Source: Tsukamurella conjunctivitidis
GTDB taxonomy: Bacteria; Actinomycetota; Actinomycetes; Mycobacteriales; Mycobacteriaceae
NCBI RefSeq assembly: GCF_007858475.1
Contig: NZ_VIGX01000002.1
Coordinates: 62,001-126,000, forward strand
Length of the DNA: 64,000 nt
Direction of reading: 5' to 3'
A program made the translations under genes and the position numbers. The notes beneath the pieces are model-generated. The model saw only the letters and a list, made by a program, of their open reading frames with translations, ran no database searches and was not told the DNA's origin. Positions 27,832-37,600 of the stretch are shown here, in pieces. Positions within the stretch are counted from its first letter, which is position 1. The number at the start of each line of letters is the position of its first letter.

Positions 27832-28717
27832 ATTTTGCGTCGTCCCTATCGCGATGCCTGCGGCAATCAGAGCCGTCGCTGTTTCGCGGCCCGGACGACG
27901 CGACAGTTGCTTCTCGGGCTAGTGCCCTCTCCAGGCGCCAGCGCCTGACCGCAATACTCTTGATCGTGCGCCCCAGGGCGAAAGCCGCAGCCTCATCGGT
28001 GTTGGCGACGACGATTGCATCGTCCCCGGGGGTCCAACGCCGTCGGACGACGCCGTAGCGTCCAGCCTTCTCTGCAGGTGGACGCCACTGCGCTACCGAT
28101 AGGCCGGACTCCTTCTTGCGTTCGATACCGAGAACGTCGGGGCTGGGCCAGATGTAGTCTGCGAGTTGAGCGGCAGGGACATTCGTCACCATGACGTTGA
28201 ATACGTCGTCCCGTGCGTTCCTACGAAGGGTACGGGATCGGTGAGAGGTCGCGTGGATGGCGCCACCGACGAATTCGGCGAGTTCCGCACTCGCAGTGAC
28301 GAAGGAGACGAACGGTGTACCAGTCTTCGTGAATCCGACCGACCCGTCTCCGTCGATGATTCCCCGGAGGTAATCGCGATGGGAGAACTCGCATGACGGC
28401 GGTCCCACGGACGTCGCCTTGCGGCCCGGCGGCATCCGCATCGTGGCGAGCCAGCGGCGGAACTCCTGGTCGAACACACTGAGGCTGAAGCAGGTGTACT
28501 GCTTGCCGCCACTGAAGTTCGTTACTCGTGTTCGCGTGCGGATCGTCGTCTTGAGTGGCAAGGCCTCAGTAAGCGCGCGCAAGATGTCAACGTCGCGTTC
28601 AGCCAGCTCGATCGTGACGCGCCCCTTGTGGCCGACGTCTCCATGGTGCGTGCCATCAGTGTGCAGCAGGCCGAGGAAGTAGGCGATGATCGGATCTGAG
28701 GGATCGAGGTCTTCCAT
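27794..28717 (-). CDS. Free-standing LAGLIDADG homing endonuclease-like protein
   Basis: 307 aa. Two LAGLIDADG motifs are visible: IAYFLGLLHTDG (11-22) and DYLRGIIDGDGSVG (115-128), each ending in the acidic residue that coordinates the catalytic metal. About 95 residues separate them, as in single-chain enzymes. After the second repeat, RRRWTPGDDAIVVANTDEAA with LGRTIKSIAVRRWRL looks like a SANT/Myb-type DNA-binding end domain. It is not inside an intein or intron I can see. TAACGT 6 nt before the ATG suggests a leaderless mRNA. Confidence 0.75.
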   Translation of the reverse strand: MEDLDPSDPIIAYFLGLLHTDGTHHGDVGHKGRVTIELAERDVDILRALTEALPLKTTIRTRTRVTNFSGGKQYTCFSLSVFDQEFRRWLATMRMPPGRKATSVGPPSCEFSHRDYLRGIIDGDGSVGFTKTGTPFVSFVTASAELAEFVGGAIHATSHRSRTLRRNARDDVFNVMVTNVPAAQLADYIWPSPDVLGIERKKESGLSVAQWRPPAEKAGRYGVVRRRWTPGDDAIVVANTDEAAAFALGRTIKSIAVRRWRLERALAREATVASSGPRNSDGSDCRRHRDRDDAKFTTQAAKPRTTR

Positions 28718-28761
28718 GCTCGAACGTTAGGCCGGGCGTACGACAGGTTTCATGCGCCCGA

Positions 28762-29367
28762 TCATCGGCTGTGGAAGACGCGGTCGAGGTGGTAGCGGGC
28801 CACCTCGACCGCGCGCTCGGGGGTGTGATGGCCGATCACCACGGCGGTGCTCAGGCCGTTGCACAGCGCGATGAGGCTGTCGGTCTCGACGCCGGGATCC
28901 GCCCCGGGCACGAGCCGGCCGAGGCGTTCGGCCTCCCGGAACGCGGTGGCGACGCTCTCCCGGAGGCGGCCGACGCCCCCGGCGAGCGGCTCGGCCGCGA
29001 GTGTCGGCTCGGTCGTCGCAAGTCCGCTGAACGCGTTGGAGACCAGGTAGAAGTCGCGGCTGGGAGCGTCGGTCGGCAGCGCCTCTGCGACGAAGGCGTC
29101 CAGCACCTGCCGGGGCGTGGGATCGGTACCGAGGCGGGCCAGTCGCACTCGCCAGCGGGCGTTCGACTGCTCCTCCAAGTGGCGCAGCGCCCCGACGAGC
29201 AGCTGTTCCTTGCTCGTGAAGTAGTACTGCACCAGCCGTAGGGAGACGCCCGCTTCCGCGGCGACGGATCGCATCGACACGGCGTGCAGGCCGTCGCGCG
29301 CGGCGACCCGCGCCAGCGCATCCGACAGCTGCGCCCTGCGCTCGTCGTGATCGACGGTCCGTGGCAT
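28762..29367 (-). CDS. TetR family repressor
   Basis: 201 aa. The N-terminal HTH is typical: RRAQLSDALARVAARDGLHA, VSMRSVAAEAGVSLRLVQYY, FTSKEQLLVGAL. The ligand-binding half is helical. AAGGAGG precedes the ATG. It is divergent from an MFS pump with a palindrome between them, so it most likely represses the pump and itself in response to an exported compound. Confidence 0.9.
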   Translation of the reverse strand: MPRTVDHDERRAQLSDALARVAARDGLHAVSMRSVAAEAGVSLRLVQYYFTSKEQLLVGALRHLEEQSNARWRVRLARLGTDPTPRQVLDAFVAEALPTDAPSRDFYLVSNAFSGLATTEPTLAAEPLAGGVGRLRESVATAFREAERLGRLVPGADPGVETDSLIALCNGLSTAVVIGHHTPERAVEVARYHLDRVFHSR

Positions 29368-29381
29368 CGGAACCTCCTTGT

Positions 29382-29397
29382 TGATACATTCGTATCA
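29382..29397. promoter_or_regulatory. TetR operator candidate TGATAC-ATTC-GTATCA
   Basis: Perfect 6-bp inverted repeat with a 4-nt centre, between tetR and the MFS gene. A further TGATAC half-site lies at 29407-29412. Confidence 0.65.
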
Positions 29398-29436
29398 CGA
29401 CGTTGATGATACAGCTGACGTACGAACGGAGGCGTG

Positions 29437-30834
29437 ATGCGCGCAAGGGTTCTCGCCGCTGCGTGCCTCGCGCAGCTGATGATCACGCTGGACGTCTCGG
29501 TGGTGAACGTCGCGCTCCCCGCGCTTCGCGCCGATCTCGGTCTCGGTGGTGTCGGTCAGCAGTGGGTGGTCACCGCGTACGCCTTGCCCTTCGCCGGATT
29601 CCTCCTGCTCGGCGGCCGGATCGCCGACGTGGCGGGGGTGCGGTGGACGTTCGCGGGAGGCCTGGCGCTGTTCACCGCCGCGAGCGCTCTGGGCGGTGCT
29701 GCGACAGGCGTGGAATCGATGCTCGCGGGTCGCGCCCTGCAGGGCCTCGCCGCGGCGTTCGTGGCCCCGGCGACCCTCGCGATGCTCACCACCACGTTCG
29801 AGGAGGGCGAGCCCCGCATCCGCGCCATGGCGTGGTGGACGGCGATGAGCATCGCCGGCGGCACCGCGGGAAACCTCTGCGGCGGCGTACTCACCGAGCT
29901 CTTCGGCTGGCGGGCAGTGTTTCTCGTGAACCTGCCCCTCGGTGCCCTCGCCGTGATGCTGGCACTGGGCGGTCTCCCGACGGTGCCGCACGAAGCGGCC
30001 CGCTCGGCCCGCTCGGGGCGTCCGGCGCGCCGCGCTCCGGGGATCGACCCGGTCGCGGCAGCGCTCGCGACGGCGGCGCTTCTGCTCGCGGCCGGGGGAT
30101 TCAGCGCGGCGGGGGAGCGACAGTGGCAGGCCGCCGTGGCGGCGGGCGTCGTGAGTGCGCTCCTGCTCTGCGCCTTCCGCATGCGTGATCGTGGCACCGA
30201 GCGCCCGCTTCTTCCGCCTGCGCTCCTCGCCATCCGCTCGGTGCGCTGCGGCAACGCCGGGATGCTGCTGACCGGCGCCACGCTCGTGCCGATGTGGTTC
30301 TTCCTGTCGCTGCAGATGCAGGTGGTGCTGGGCTATTCGGCGCTCGTCGCCGGGCTGGCGTTCCTGCCGCACACCGTGATTCAACTCCTGGTGAGCCTGC
30401 GCTGGACCCCGCGGCTGCTCCGGCGCCACTCGGCGCCCGCGATGGTCGCGGCCGGATCCGGTCTCCTGGTGGCAGGGTTCGGGTGGCAGAGCATGCTCGG
30501 CCCCGGATCGGCCTACCTCACGGCGATCCTGCTCCCGGCGCTCCTCATCGGCGTGGGATCGGGAATGGTGAATCTCCCGCTCACCACGATGACCGTCTCC
30601 GGTGTGCAGCGGGATGAGGCTGGCGCGGCGTCGGGGATCATGAACTGCGCCAAGCAGGTCGGCGGGGGACTGGGGCTCGCCGTGATCGTAGCCGCCACCG
30701 CCGCGATCACCGGCGAGGCGGCGGCGTACGGCGCCGCCTTCCTGATGATGGCAGCGCTGGCCGCCGTCGTCGGCGTCGGCGCGGCCCTCGCCGTCCGGCG
30801 AACACGTCAGCCGGGGAACGGGTCGTCCGTGTGA
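29437..30834 (+). CDS. MFS efflux transporter (DHA2-like)
   Basis: 465 aa, strongly hydrophobic, with about 13-14 segments. [18 protein letters not shown] after TM1 (motif D1 of DHA2 pumps), [53 protein letters not shown] and [19 protein letters not shown] are typical. It is a proton-driven drug or metabolite exporter. ATG 29437 was chosen over GTG 29434 for its spacing to GGAGG. The C-terminus overlaps the convergent HAD gene by 28 nt. Confidence 0.88.
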   Translation: MRARVLAAACLAQLMITLDVSVVNVALPALRADLGLGGVGQQWVVTAYALPFAGFLLLGGRIADVAGVRWTFAGGLALFTAASALGGAATGVESMLAGRALQGLAAAFVAPATLAMLTTTFEEGEPRIRAMAWWTAMSIAGGTAGNLCGGVLTELFGWRAVFLVNLPLGALAVMLALGGLPTVPHEAARSARSGRPARRAPGIDPVAAALATAALLLAAGGFSAAGERQWQAAVAAGVVSALLLCAFRMRDRGTERPLLPPALLAIRSVRCGNAGMLLTGATLVPMWFFLSLQMQVVLGYSALVAGLAFLPHTVIQLLVSLRWTPRLLRRHSAPAMVAAGSGLLVAGFGWQSMLGPGSAYLTAILLPALLIGVGSGMVNLPLTTMTVSGVQRDEAGAASGIMNCAKQVGGGLGLAVIVAATAAITGEAAAYGAAFLMMAALAAVVGVGAALAVRRTRQPGNGSSV

Positions 30835-31592
30835 CCCACCAGGTCGGCGACGGAATCGATCGTGCGGGTGGGGCGGTACGGGAAGGCGGTCACGGACTCG
30901 CGGGTGGAGATGCCGGTGAGCACGAGGATGGTGCGCAGGCCCGCCTCCAGGCCGCAGACGATGTCGGTGTCCATCCGGTCGCCGATCATCAACGTGTCCG
31001 CGGAATGCGCACCGAGGGCGCGCAGCGCGGACCGCATCATCAGCGAGTTCGGCTTGCCCACGTAGTAGGGAGAGCGGCCCGTGGCCTCGCGGATCAGGGC
31101 GGCCACGGCACCGGTCGCCGGCAACAGTCCATCGCGCGACGGCCCCGTCGCATCCGGGTTGGTGGCGATGAACCGCGAGCCGCGGTCGATGAGCCGGATC
31201 GCGGTGGTGATCGCCTCGAACGAGTACGTGCGGGTCTCGCCGAGTACCACGTAGTCGGGATCGTTGTCGGTGAGGACGTAGCCCACGTCGTGCAGCGCCG
31301 TGGTCAGGCCGGACTCGCCGACCACGTAGGCGGTGCCGTTCGGCCGCTGGTCCTGCAGGAACTTCGCGGTCGCGAGGGCGGAGGTCCAGATCCGCGACTC
31401 CGGGATGTCGAGGCCGGTGGCGACCAGGCGCGCCCGCAGGTCGCGAGGGGTCCGCGTCGAGTTGTTGGTGAGCACCATGAACGGCGTCCCGGCCCCCGTG
31501 AGCTCCGCGATGAAGGAGTCGGCGCCGGGGATGAGGTGCTCCTCGTGCACGAGTACGCCGTCCATGTCCATCAGGTAGGTCCACTCGGTCAT
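30807..31592 (-). CDS. HAD-IIA phosphatase (NagD-like)
   Basis: 261 aa. Catalytic motif [19 protein letters not shown] with the two Asp, motif [25 protein letters not shown] with the Lys, and motif [21 protein letters not shown]. It is a soluble phosphatase of the NagD/PGPase group acting on small phosphorylated metabolites; the substrate is unknown. TAGATT 6 nt before the ATG indicates a leaderless transcript. It is divergent from the riboswitch-controlled gene. Confidence 0.9.
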   Translation of the reverse strand: MTEWTYLMDMDGVLVHEEHLIPGADSFIAELTGAGTPFMVLTNNSTRTPRDLRARLVATGLDIPESRIWTSALATAKFLQDQRPNGTAYVVGESGLTTALHDVGYVLTDNDPDYVVLGETRTYSFEAITTAIRLIDRGSRFIATNPDATGPSRDGLLPATGAVAALIREATGRSPYYVGKPNSLMMRSALRALGAHSADTLMIGDRMDTDIVCGLEAGLRTILVLTGISTRESVTAFPYRPTRTIDSVADLVGHTDDPFPG

Positions 31593-31626
31593 GCCGCGAA
31601 TCTACTCGCGCCGGGTTTCGCGTCGC

Positions 31627-31669
31627 CGTGATTCGAACCTTGACGCCGGGCCGGGACGCGGTGCATTCT
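31627..31669 (+). promoter_or_regulatory. Promoter with upstream 13-nt box, before the SAM-IV riboswitch
   Basis: CGTGATTCGAACC (31627-31639) abuts -35 TTGACG (31640-31645); 18 nt later is -10 CATTCT (31664-31669). Transcription would begin about at the riboswitch P1 stem. The same 13-nt box precedes the -35 at 54821. Confidence 0.55.
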
Positions 31670-31674
31670 CGACG

Positions 31675-31776
31675 CAGGTCATGAGTGCCAGTGACAAGCC
31701 CCGGCTCGCTGGTCGGCAACCCTCCTCCGCGGTGGGGTGCTCCGGGTGACGACCTGGCCGCACCGAACGTGTGCGG
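31675..31776 (+). promoter_or_regulatory. SAM-IV riboswitch
   Basis: P1 is CAGGTC (31675-31680) with GACCTG (31751-31756). Inside are the conserved ATGAGTGCCAGTGACAAGCC and GGCTCGCTGGTCGGCAACCC strings and the GGTGGGGTGC and CCGGGTGA segments of the SAM-I/SAM-IV core. A hairpin follows (CCGCAC 31758-31763 with GTGCGG 31771-31776), as expected for the extra 3' stem and pseudoknot of SAM-IV. Binding S-adenosylmethionine would shut off the downstream gene. SAM-IV is known mainly from actinobacteria. Confidence 0.8.
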
Positions 31777-31815
31777 CAAGCGCGGATTCGCTGCACCGTC
31801 GTTTCGGCGCGGCGC

Positions 31816-31836
31816 GTCCTCAACACGTTGAAGGAC
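31816..31836 (+). promoter_or_regulatory. Shine-Dalgarno sequestering hairpin below the riboswitch
   Basis: GTCCTCAAC (31816-31824) pairs with GTTGAAGGAC (31827-31836) with one bulge and encloses the ribosome-binding site GAAGGA, 5 nt before the ATG. This suggests the riboswitch acts at translation initiation. Confidence 0.5.
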
Positions 31837-31840
31837 TCTC

Positions 31841-33124
31841 ATGAGCATCGCCACCACCGAGCGCACCGCCGTCTGCCTCGCCCCCACCGTCCGCAGCACC
31901 CCGCTCGCGCTGGGTCCCCTCGCCGCCGTCACCGGCGCCGACGAGTACGCCCCGCTCCGCGACGGCGCGACCGTCCGCTACGCCAACTTCGACTACGCGG
32001 CGAGCGCTCCGGCGCTGGTCGAGGTGCAGGCCGCTGTGCAGGAGGCGCTCGGGGAGTACGCGAGCGTGCACCGGGGCGCCGGCCACCTCTCGCAGCGCTC
32101 CACCTCGCGCTACGAGCGGGCCCGGGAGATCGTCGCCGAGTTCGTGGGCGCCCGCGCCGACGACCACGTGATCTTCACCGGCAACACCACCGACTCGATC
32201 AACCTGCTCGCCGGCTGCGTGCCCGGCGAGGTCGTGGTCCTCGACTGCGAGCACCACGCGAACCTGCTCCCGTGGAAGAAGAGCGGTGCCCGCGTGATCT
32301 CCGCGCCGCTCTCGATCGAGGGCACCCTGGAGGTGCTCGAGAAGGAACTGCGCAGCCGCCCCGCCGCCCTGGTCAGCGTGACCGGCGCGTCCAACGTCAC
32401 CGGCGAGGTGCTGCCCATCCGCCGGCTCGCCGCGCTGGCGCATCGGCACGGCGCGCGCATCGCGGTCGACGGTGCCCAGCTGGTCCCGCACCGCCGGATC
32501 TCGCTGCGCGAGAGCGGCGTCGACTACCTCGCCTTCTCCGGCCACAAGCTCTACGCGCCCTTCGGCTCCGGCGTGCTCGTCGGCCGCGCCGACTGGTTCG
32601 ACGAGGCCGAGCCGGTCCGCTGCGGCGGGGGCGCGAGTTACGAGGTGATCGGCACGCCCGTCTCGAAGTCGGTCGAGGTGGCCTGGCACACCGGCCCGGC
32701 GCGGCACGAGGCCGGCTCGCCGAACGTCCTCGGCGCGGTCGCGATCGCCGCCGCCTGCGAGGCCATCACGCGCCTCGGCGAGGACGCCATCGCCCGGCAC
32801 GAGCGCTTCCTCACCGACCTGCTGCTGCGCTCGCTCGAGGGCGTCGACGGGATCCGCACGCTCAAGATCTGGGCCGACTCGACCGAGCGGGTGGGCATCG
32901 TCGCCTTCACCGTGGCCGGTCGCACCCCGCGCGAAGTCGCGGAGTTCCTCTCGGCCGAGTACGGGATCGGCGTGCGCGACGGGAAGTTCTGCGCCCATCC
33001 CGTCGTTAACCGATTGGGCTGCTACGACGGTGCCGTGCGGGCCAGCATCGGCCTCGGCACCGGTGAGAACGACGTGCGCCGCCTGGTGCGCGCCCTGGAG
33101 GACCTGACCGCTCGAACGCGCTGA
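31841..33124 (+). CDS. Class V aminotransferase / cysteine desulfurase-like enzyme
   Basis: 427 aa. The PLP lysine is K236 in YLAFSGHKLYAPFGSGVL; ANFDYAASAPAL, IFTGNTTDSINLLA, DCEHHANLLPWK and VTGASNVTGEVLPI are the usual fold markers. Candidate sulfur-accepting Cys residues exist in RCGGGASYEV, but the IscS/SufS loop is not obvious, so it could be a desulfurase or another C-S or C-N lyase. Control by a SAM-IV riboswitch places it in sulfur or methionine metabolism. The next gene, 28 nt away, is probably in the same operon. Confidence 0.83.
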   Translation: MSIATTERTAVCLAPTVRSTPLALGPLAAVTGADEYAPLRDGATVRYANFDYAASAPALVEVQAAVQEALGEYASVHRGAGHLSQRSTSRYERAREIVAEFVGARADDHVIFTGNTTDSINLLAGCVPGEVVVLDCEHHANLLPWKKSGARVISAPLSIEGTLEVLEKELRSRPAALVSVTGASNVTGEVLPIRRLAALAHRHGARIAVDGAQLVPHRRISLRESGVDYLAFSGHKLYAPFGSGVLVGRADWFDEAEPVRCGGGASYEVIGTPVSKSVEVAWHTGPARHEAGSPNVLGAVAIAAACEAITRLGEDAIARHERFLTDLLLRSLEGVDGIRTLKIWADSTERVGIVAFTVAGRTPREVAEFLSAEYGIGVRDGKFCAHPVVNRLGCYDGAVRASIGLGTGENDVRRLVRALEDLTARTR

Positions 33125-33152
33125 CGCTCGATCGCACTGAACCGGAGGAACC

Positions 33153-33533
33153 ATGACCGTCTCCCGCCCCGCACTCGTGGTCACCGTCGACGGTGAGCCG
33201 GAGTCCGTGCACCTGACCCGGGTGCGCGCGGCCGACCTGCGCCTGGCGCAGCGGCAGCGCGGCTACCTGCGTGCCGAGGCCGAGCGCGCCGGGCGGGAGC
33301 CGGCCGCGGTCGCGCTCGAGGTCGACGTGGTGATCGATGAGCGCGCCGCCGACGCCCGCGCCAGCTACGCCCCGGACGGCGCCGCCCAGGGCATCACCTA
33401 CGTGGGCACGCCGTCGGGCCTGAAGTCCCTGATCGAGGACGTCTACGCCGCCGAGGTCGCCGATGCCGTCGTGCTCCGCCCCGTGGGCGGCGCCCGCACC
33501 AAGGACCTCATCGCCACCCTGCTCGCCGCGTAG
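33153..33533 (+). CDS. Small protein resembling the C-terminus of luciferase-like monooxygenases
   Basis: 126 aa behind a CGGAGGA ribosome-binding site. RGYLRAEAERAGREPAAVAL-EVDVVIDERAADAR and GITYVGTPSGLKSLIEDVYA-AEVADAVVLRPV resemble the last third of bacterial LLM flavin monooxygenases (alkanesulfonate/SnaA type). The flavin-binding TIM-barrel core is absent. It is a complete ORF with its own start. Position downstream of a SAM-IV-controlled gene suggests a sulfur-related role. It may be a stand-alone module or a relic. Confidence 0.5.
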   Translation: MTVSRPALVVTVDGEPESVHLTRVRAADLRLAQRQRGYLRAEAERAGREPAAVALEVDVVIDERAADARASYAPDGAAQGITYVGTPSGLKSLIEDVYAAEVADAVVLRPVGGARTKDLIATLLAA

Positions 33534-33568
33534 TCGTCCGCGCCACGCGGGCGGGCATACTGGTCGCC

Positions 33569-34051
33569 GTGACCGAGCAGTTCTCCACCCGTACCGAGAC
33601 CGTCCGGGCGGCACTGGCCGCCGCGGGGCATCCCGACACCGTCCGCCATGTGCCGGACGGCGCCAGGACCGCCGCGGAGGCTGCCGCGGCACTGGGCTGC
33701 GAGGTGGGCGCGATCGCCAACAGCCTCGTCTTCCTGGCCGACGGTGCGCCCCTGCTCGTGCTCTCGAGCGGGCGGCACCGGGTGGACACGGCAGGCCTCG
33801 CGGAGCGACTGGGGTACGGCGCGATCACCCGCGCGCGGCCCGAGGACGTCGCCGCGGCGACCGGGCAGGTCATCGGCGGCGTCTCGCCCGTAGGGCACCC
33901 GCAACCGCTGGTGACCGTGATCGACGAGTCGCTCGCCGGTTTTCCGGACCTGTACGCCGCGGCGGGCACGCACGACACGATCTTCCGCACCGACTTCGCC
34001 GCGCTCGTCGCCCTCACGGGTGCCAGAATCGTCCTGACATCGGCGGCATAG
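33569..34051 (+). CDS. YbaK/EbsC-family aminoacyl-tRNA deacylase
   Basis: 160 aa from a GTG; CATACT lies 7 nt upstream. RTAAEAAAALGCEVGAIANSLVF, the Lys-less LLVLSSGRHRVDTAGLAERL, VIGGVSPVGHPQPLVTVIDE and IFRTDFAALVALTGA match the YbaK/ProX editing domain. Such proteins hydrolyse mischarged tRNAs, for example Cys-tRNAPro. The catalytic Lys of YbaK seems to be replaced by Ser-Gly-Arg here, so specificity may differ. It is probably a monocistronic gene. Confidence 0.83.
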   Translation: MTEQFSTRTETVRAALAAAGHPDTVRHVPDGARTAAEAAAALGCEVGAIANSLVFLADGAPLLVLSSGRHRVDTAGLAERLGYGAITRARPEDVAAATGQVIGGVSPVGHPQPLVTVIDESLAGFPDLYAAAGTHDTIFRTDFAALVALTGARIVLTSAA

Positions 34052-34155
34052 GCCGGTTCGCCCGAGTCGACTAGTTCTCCTAATAGTTGTAGGCTGCACG
34101 TAGTTTTGCATGTCCGAACACGGCGACGTGAGCGGACGGGACCTGCGGAGGCGTG

Positions 34156-34632
34156 ATGACGGACGAGGAACGGGCGGACCGGATCGAGGGGATCGTCGGC
34201 GTGATCGCCGAACTCACCCGGCTCAAGGAACGCCACGCGGTGATGACGCGGCACGCGGTCGCGCCCGACGGCGTCGAGCTCGCGGCGTACACCGCGCTGT
34301 TCGCACTGGTGAAGGGCGGGCCGATGCGCTCGTCCGTCCTCGCCGATCAGATCCACACGGACCCCTCCACCGCGAGCCGGTACGTCACCACCCTGACCAA
34401 TCTCGGCTACGCGGAGCGGACGGCGGATCCCTCGGACCGCCGCGCGGCCCTCGTCTCGGCCACGGAGGCCGGCACCGCGAAGGTCGACTTCATCCGCAAG
34501 CAGCGCAACGAGAAACTCCGGCCGCTCATGGAGGAATGGACCGACGAGGAGATCGACCAGTTCGTCACCCTCGGGAACCGGGCGCTGGTGCAGTTCGAGC
34601 AGGCCCTGAAGCTGATGCGGGAAGGCGAGTGA
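34156..34632 (+). CDS. MarR family regulator
   Basis: 158 aa. A winged helix is visible: ELAAYTALFALVKGGPMRSS, VLADQIHTDPSTASRYVTTL, NLGYAERTADPSDRRAALVS. The DxRD-like wing (DPSDRRA) is diagnostic. ATG 34156 was chosen over GTG 34153 for spacing to GGAGG. Three TAGTT direct repeats (34072, 34084, 34101) sit in the promoter region and may be its site. The stop overlaps the start of the efflux pump (GTGA), so it should control that gene. Confidence 0.88.
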   Translation: MTDEERADRIEGIVGVIAELTRLKERHAVMTRHAVAPDGVELAAYTALFALVKGGPMRSSVLADQIHTDPSTASRYVTTLTNLGYAERTADPSDRRAALVSATEAGTAKVDFIRKQRNEKLRPLMEEWTDEEIDQFVTLGNRALVQFEQALKLMREGE

Positions 34633-37600
34633 CCGCCGCGACGGCGCCACAGGAGGAGACCGCGGGCGCGGGTCTGTCGCACAAGCAGATCCTCTACATC
34701 CTGTCGGGCCTGATGACCGGCATGTTCCTCGCCGCGCTCGACCAGACCATCGTCTCGACCGCGATCCGGACCATCGCGGACGACCTCAACGGCTACAAGC
34801 TGCAGGCCTGGGTCACGACCGCGTACCTCATCACCTCGACGATCGTCACCCCGCTCTACGGCAAGCTGTCGGACATCTACGGCCGCAAGCCCTTCTTCAT
34901 GTTCGCCATCACGGTCTTCGTGATCGGCTCGCTGCTGTGCAGCACGGCCACCTCGATGTACGAGCTGGCGGCCTTCCGCGCGGTGCAGGGCCTGGGTGCC
35001 GGTGGCCTGATGTCGCTGGCGCTCACGATCATCGGCGACATCGTGCCGCCCCGGGAGCGCGCCAAGTACCAGGGCTACTTCCTCGCCGTGTTCGGCACCA
35101 GCTCGGTGCTGGGCCCGGTGCTCGGCGGCCTGTTCTCCGGCGCCGACAACATCCTCGGCATCTCCGGCTGGCGCTGGGTCTTCCTGGTGAACGTGCCGAT
35201 CGGCATCGTCGCCCTGGCCGTCGTCTACCGCGTGCTGCGCCTCCCGCACACGCGCCGCGAGGGCGTGCGCATCGACTGGTTCGGGGCCGTCGCGCTGTCC
35301 GTCGGCCTCGTGCCGCTGCTCATCGTCGCCGAGCAGGGGCAGGAGTGGGGCTGGGGCTCGACCAGGGCGATCGCCTGCTACGCCATCGGCGCGGCCGGTG
35401 TGCTGGCCTTCGTCGGCATCGAGAAGCTCATGGGCGAGGACGCGATCATCCCGCTGCGCATCTTCAAGAACGTCATCTTCGCGCAGGGCGTGCTCATCTC
35501 GATGGTCGTGGGCGCCGCCATGTTCGGCGGCATCTCGCTGCTGCCCCAGTACTTCCAGGTGGTCCGCGGCGCCAGCCCGACCAAGGCGGGCTTCCTCATG
35601 CTGCCCATGGTCGCGGGCCTCATGCTCGGCTCCATCCTCGCGGGCCAGATGATCTCGCGGACGGGGCGCTATCGGATCTTCCCGATCATCGGCGCGGTGC
35701 TGCTCACGGCGGGCATGTTCGGCATGCACTACATCAGCGCCGACGTCGAGATCGGCTGGGTCATGGCAGGGGCGGCCGTGATCGGCTTCGGCCTCGGCAA
35801 CCTGATGCAGCCGCTCACCCTGGCACTGCAGAACATCCTGCCGCCGCGCGACATGGGTGTCTCCACCGCCGCCGCGACGTTCTTCCGGCAGATCGGCGGC
35901 ACCCTCGGCGTCGCGGTCTTCCTCTCCGTGCTCTTCTCCCAGATGCCGAACAAGATGAGCACGCGCATGTCCGACGCCGCCGCGGACCCCGAGTACACCG
36001 CCGCGGTGCAGCGCGCCGCCGCCGGCCACGACGGTCCGGCCGCGCAGGACTTCGCCGCCAAGCTCGTCCACGGCGACTCGAGCGCCGTCAGCGACGTCAT
36101 GTCCGACACCTCCGCGCTGCAGAAGCTCCCCGACACCTTGGTCCACCCGCTCAAGGCCGGGTTCGCGGACTCGATGGACGTCGTCTTCCTCGCCGTCACC
36201 GTGCTGGCCGCGATCGGCCTGGTCCTCGTACTGTTCTGGAAGGCGGTGCCCCTGCGCACCGCACCGGCCATCGAGGCGACCACCCCGGAGTCCGGCGCCG
36301 CCGCGACGCCTGACAGCATCGAGGCCGCGGAGATCACCGCCGCCGCGGAATCGGTGGCGGGCACAGCAGCGACGGAGGAGACCGTGACCGAACCGCCCAC
36401 CGGCCCCGTTCCCGCGCCGCCGCCCACGCCCGAACAGGCCGCGGCCTCCCGCTCGGAGATCGACGAACTGCGCGCGCAGAACGCCTCGCTCGCGGCGGAA
36501 CTCGCGGAGCTGCGCACCGGCTACCGGGCGATCGCCGGCAACACCCGGCTGCGCGCCTCGGGGACCACCGATCCCGTGCGCTTCGCCGTCGAGGCCACCG
36601 GGCCGGACGGGGCGCGCGCGGGCCGGATGGTGCTGCCGCGCGGCGAGATCGAGACGCCCGCCTACATCCCCGTCGCGAGCCGCGGCGCGATCGCGGGCCT
36701 CACGCCGCGGGAATTGACCGGGCTCGGCGCCGTCGCGCTGACCGTCGACCTGCATGAGCTCTACCTGCAGCCCGGCGCCGACGTCATCGAGGGTGCCGGC
36801 GGCATCGGCGCCGCGATGGCCTGGAACGCGCCCACGATCGCCGACACCGGCACGGCCGCCGTCGCGGAACAGCGCAAGACGCGGATCACCGACGAGGGCA
36901 TCGCCTTCCGCGGCCGGCTCGACGGCTCGCCGCACCGGTGGGACCCCGAGGAGACGGTGCGCCTCGCGCACCGGATGGGCTTCGACATCGCCTTCGCCCT
37001 CGCCGACGCCGACGATCCCGTTCGGACGGAGCGCTGGGCGCGCCGGGCACTCGCCGAGCACGCCTGGCAGACCGCCGACCGGCACGACACCCTCTCGCTG
37101 TGGGCCGCGGTGACCGGCGGCGCCGACCCCGAGCGGCGACGGTCCGCGGCCCGCGCGCTGCGCAGGCTCGCCGACGAGGATCGCCGAGCCGGGGGACTGG
37201 GCTTCGGCGGATACCGGATCGAGGGCGTCACCGCGCCCGCCCAGGGGACCGCGCTGCTGCGCGCCGCCCTCGGCGAGCTCGAGCCGGACCGCCCGCGCTA
37301 CCTCGGCGACATCACCGGCCCGGCCGACCTGTTGGCCGCGATCGAGGCGGGGGTCGACCTGCTCGACGGCGTCGAGCCCGCGCGGGCCGGTGCCGAGGGC
37401 CGGGTCTACACGTCCACCGGCGTGCTCGACGTCACCGATCCCGCCCTGCGCACGGACTTCCGTCCGCTCGACCCCGCCGAGGGGCGCCCCGGCGGCACCA
37501 ACCGGGCCGACGCCTTCACCCGCGCCTACGTGCACCACCTTTTCGCCGCGAACGAGGGGCTCGCCGTGACGCTGTGCACCCTGCACAACGAGCACTTCTT

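Noticed and set aside
25263-28717. Prophage or integrative element around the LAGLIDADG gene
   Set aside because: No integrase, phage structural gene, tRNA target or flanking direct repeats were found.
31627-31640. GATTCGAACC resembles the complement of a tRNA T-arm (also at 54824)
   Set aside because: Neither flank forms T-stem, anticodon or acceptor pairings. It is part of a promoter box.
34110-34629. The large fused frame could begin at 34110, ahead of marR
   Set aside because: That stretch is out of frame over the intact marR gene. The pump start overlaps the marR stop at 34629.
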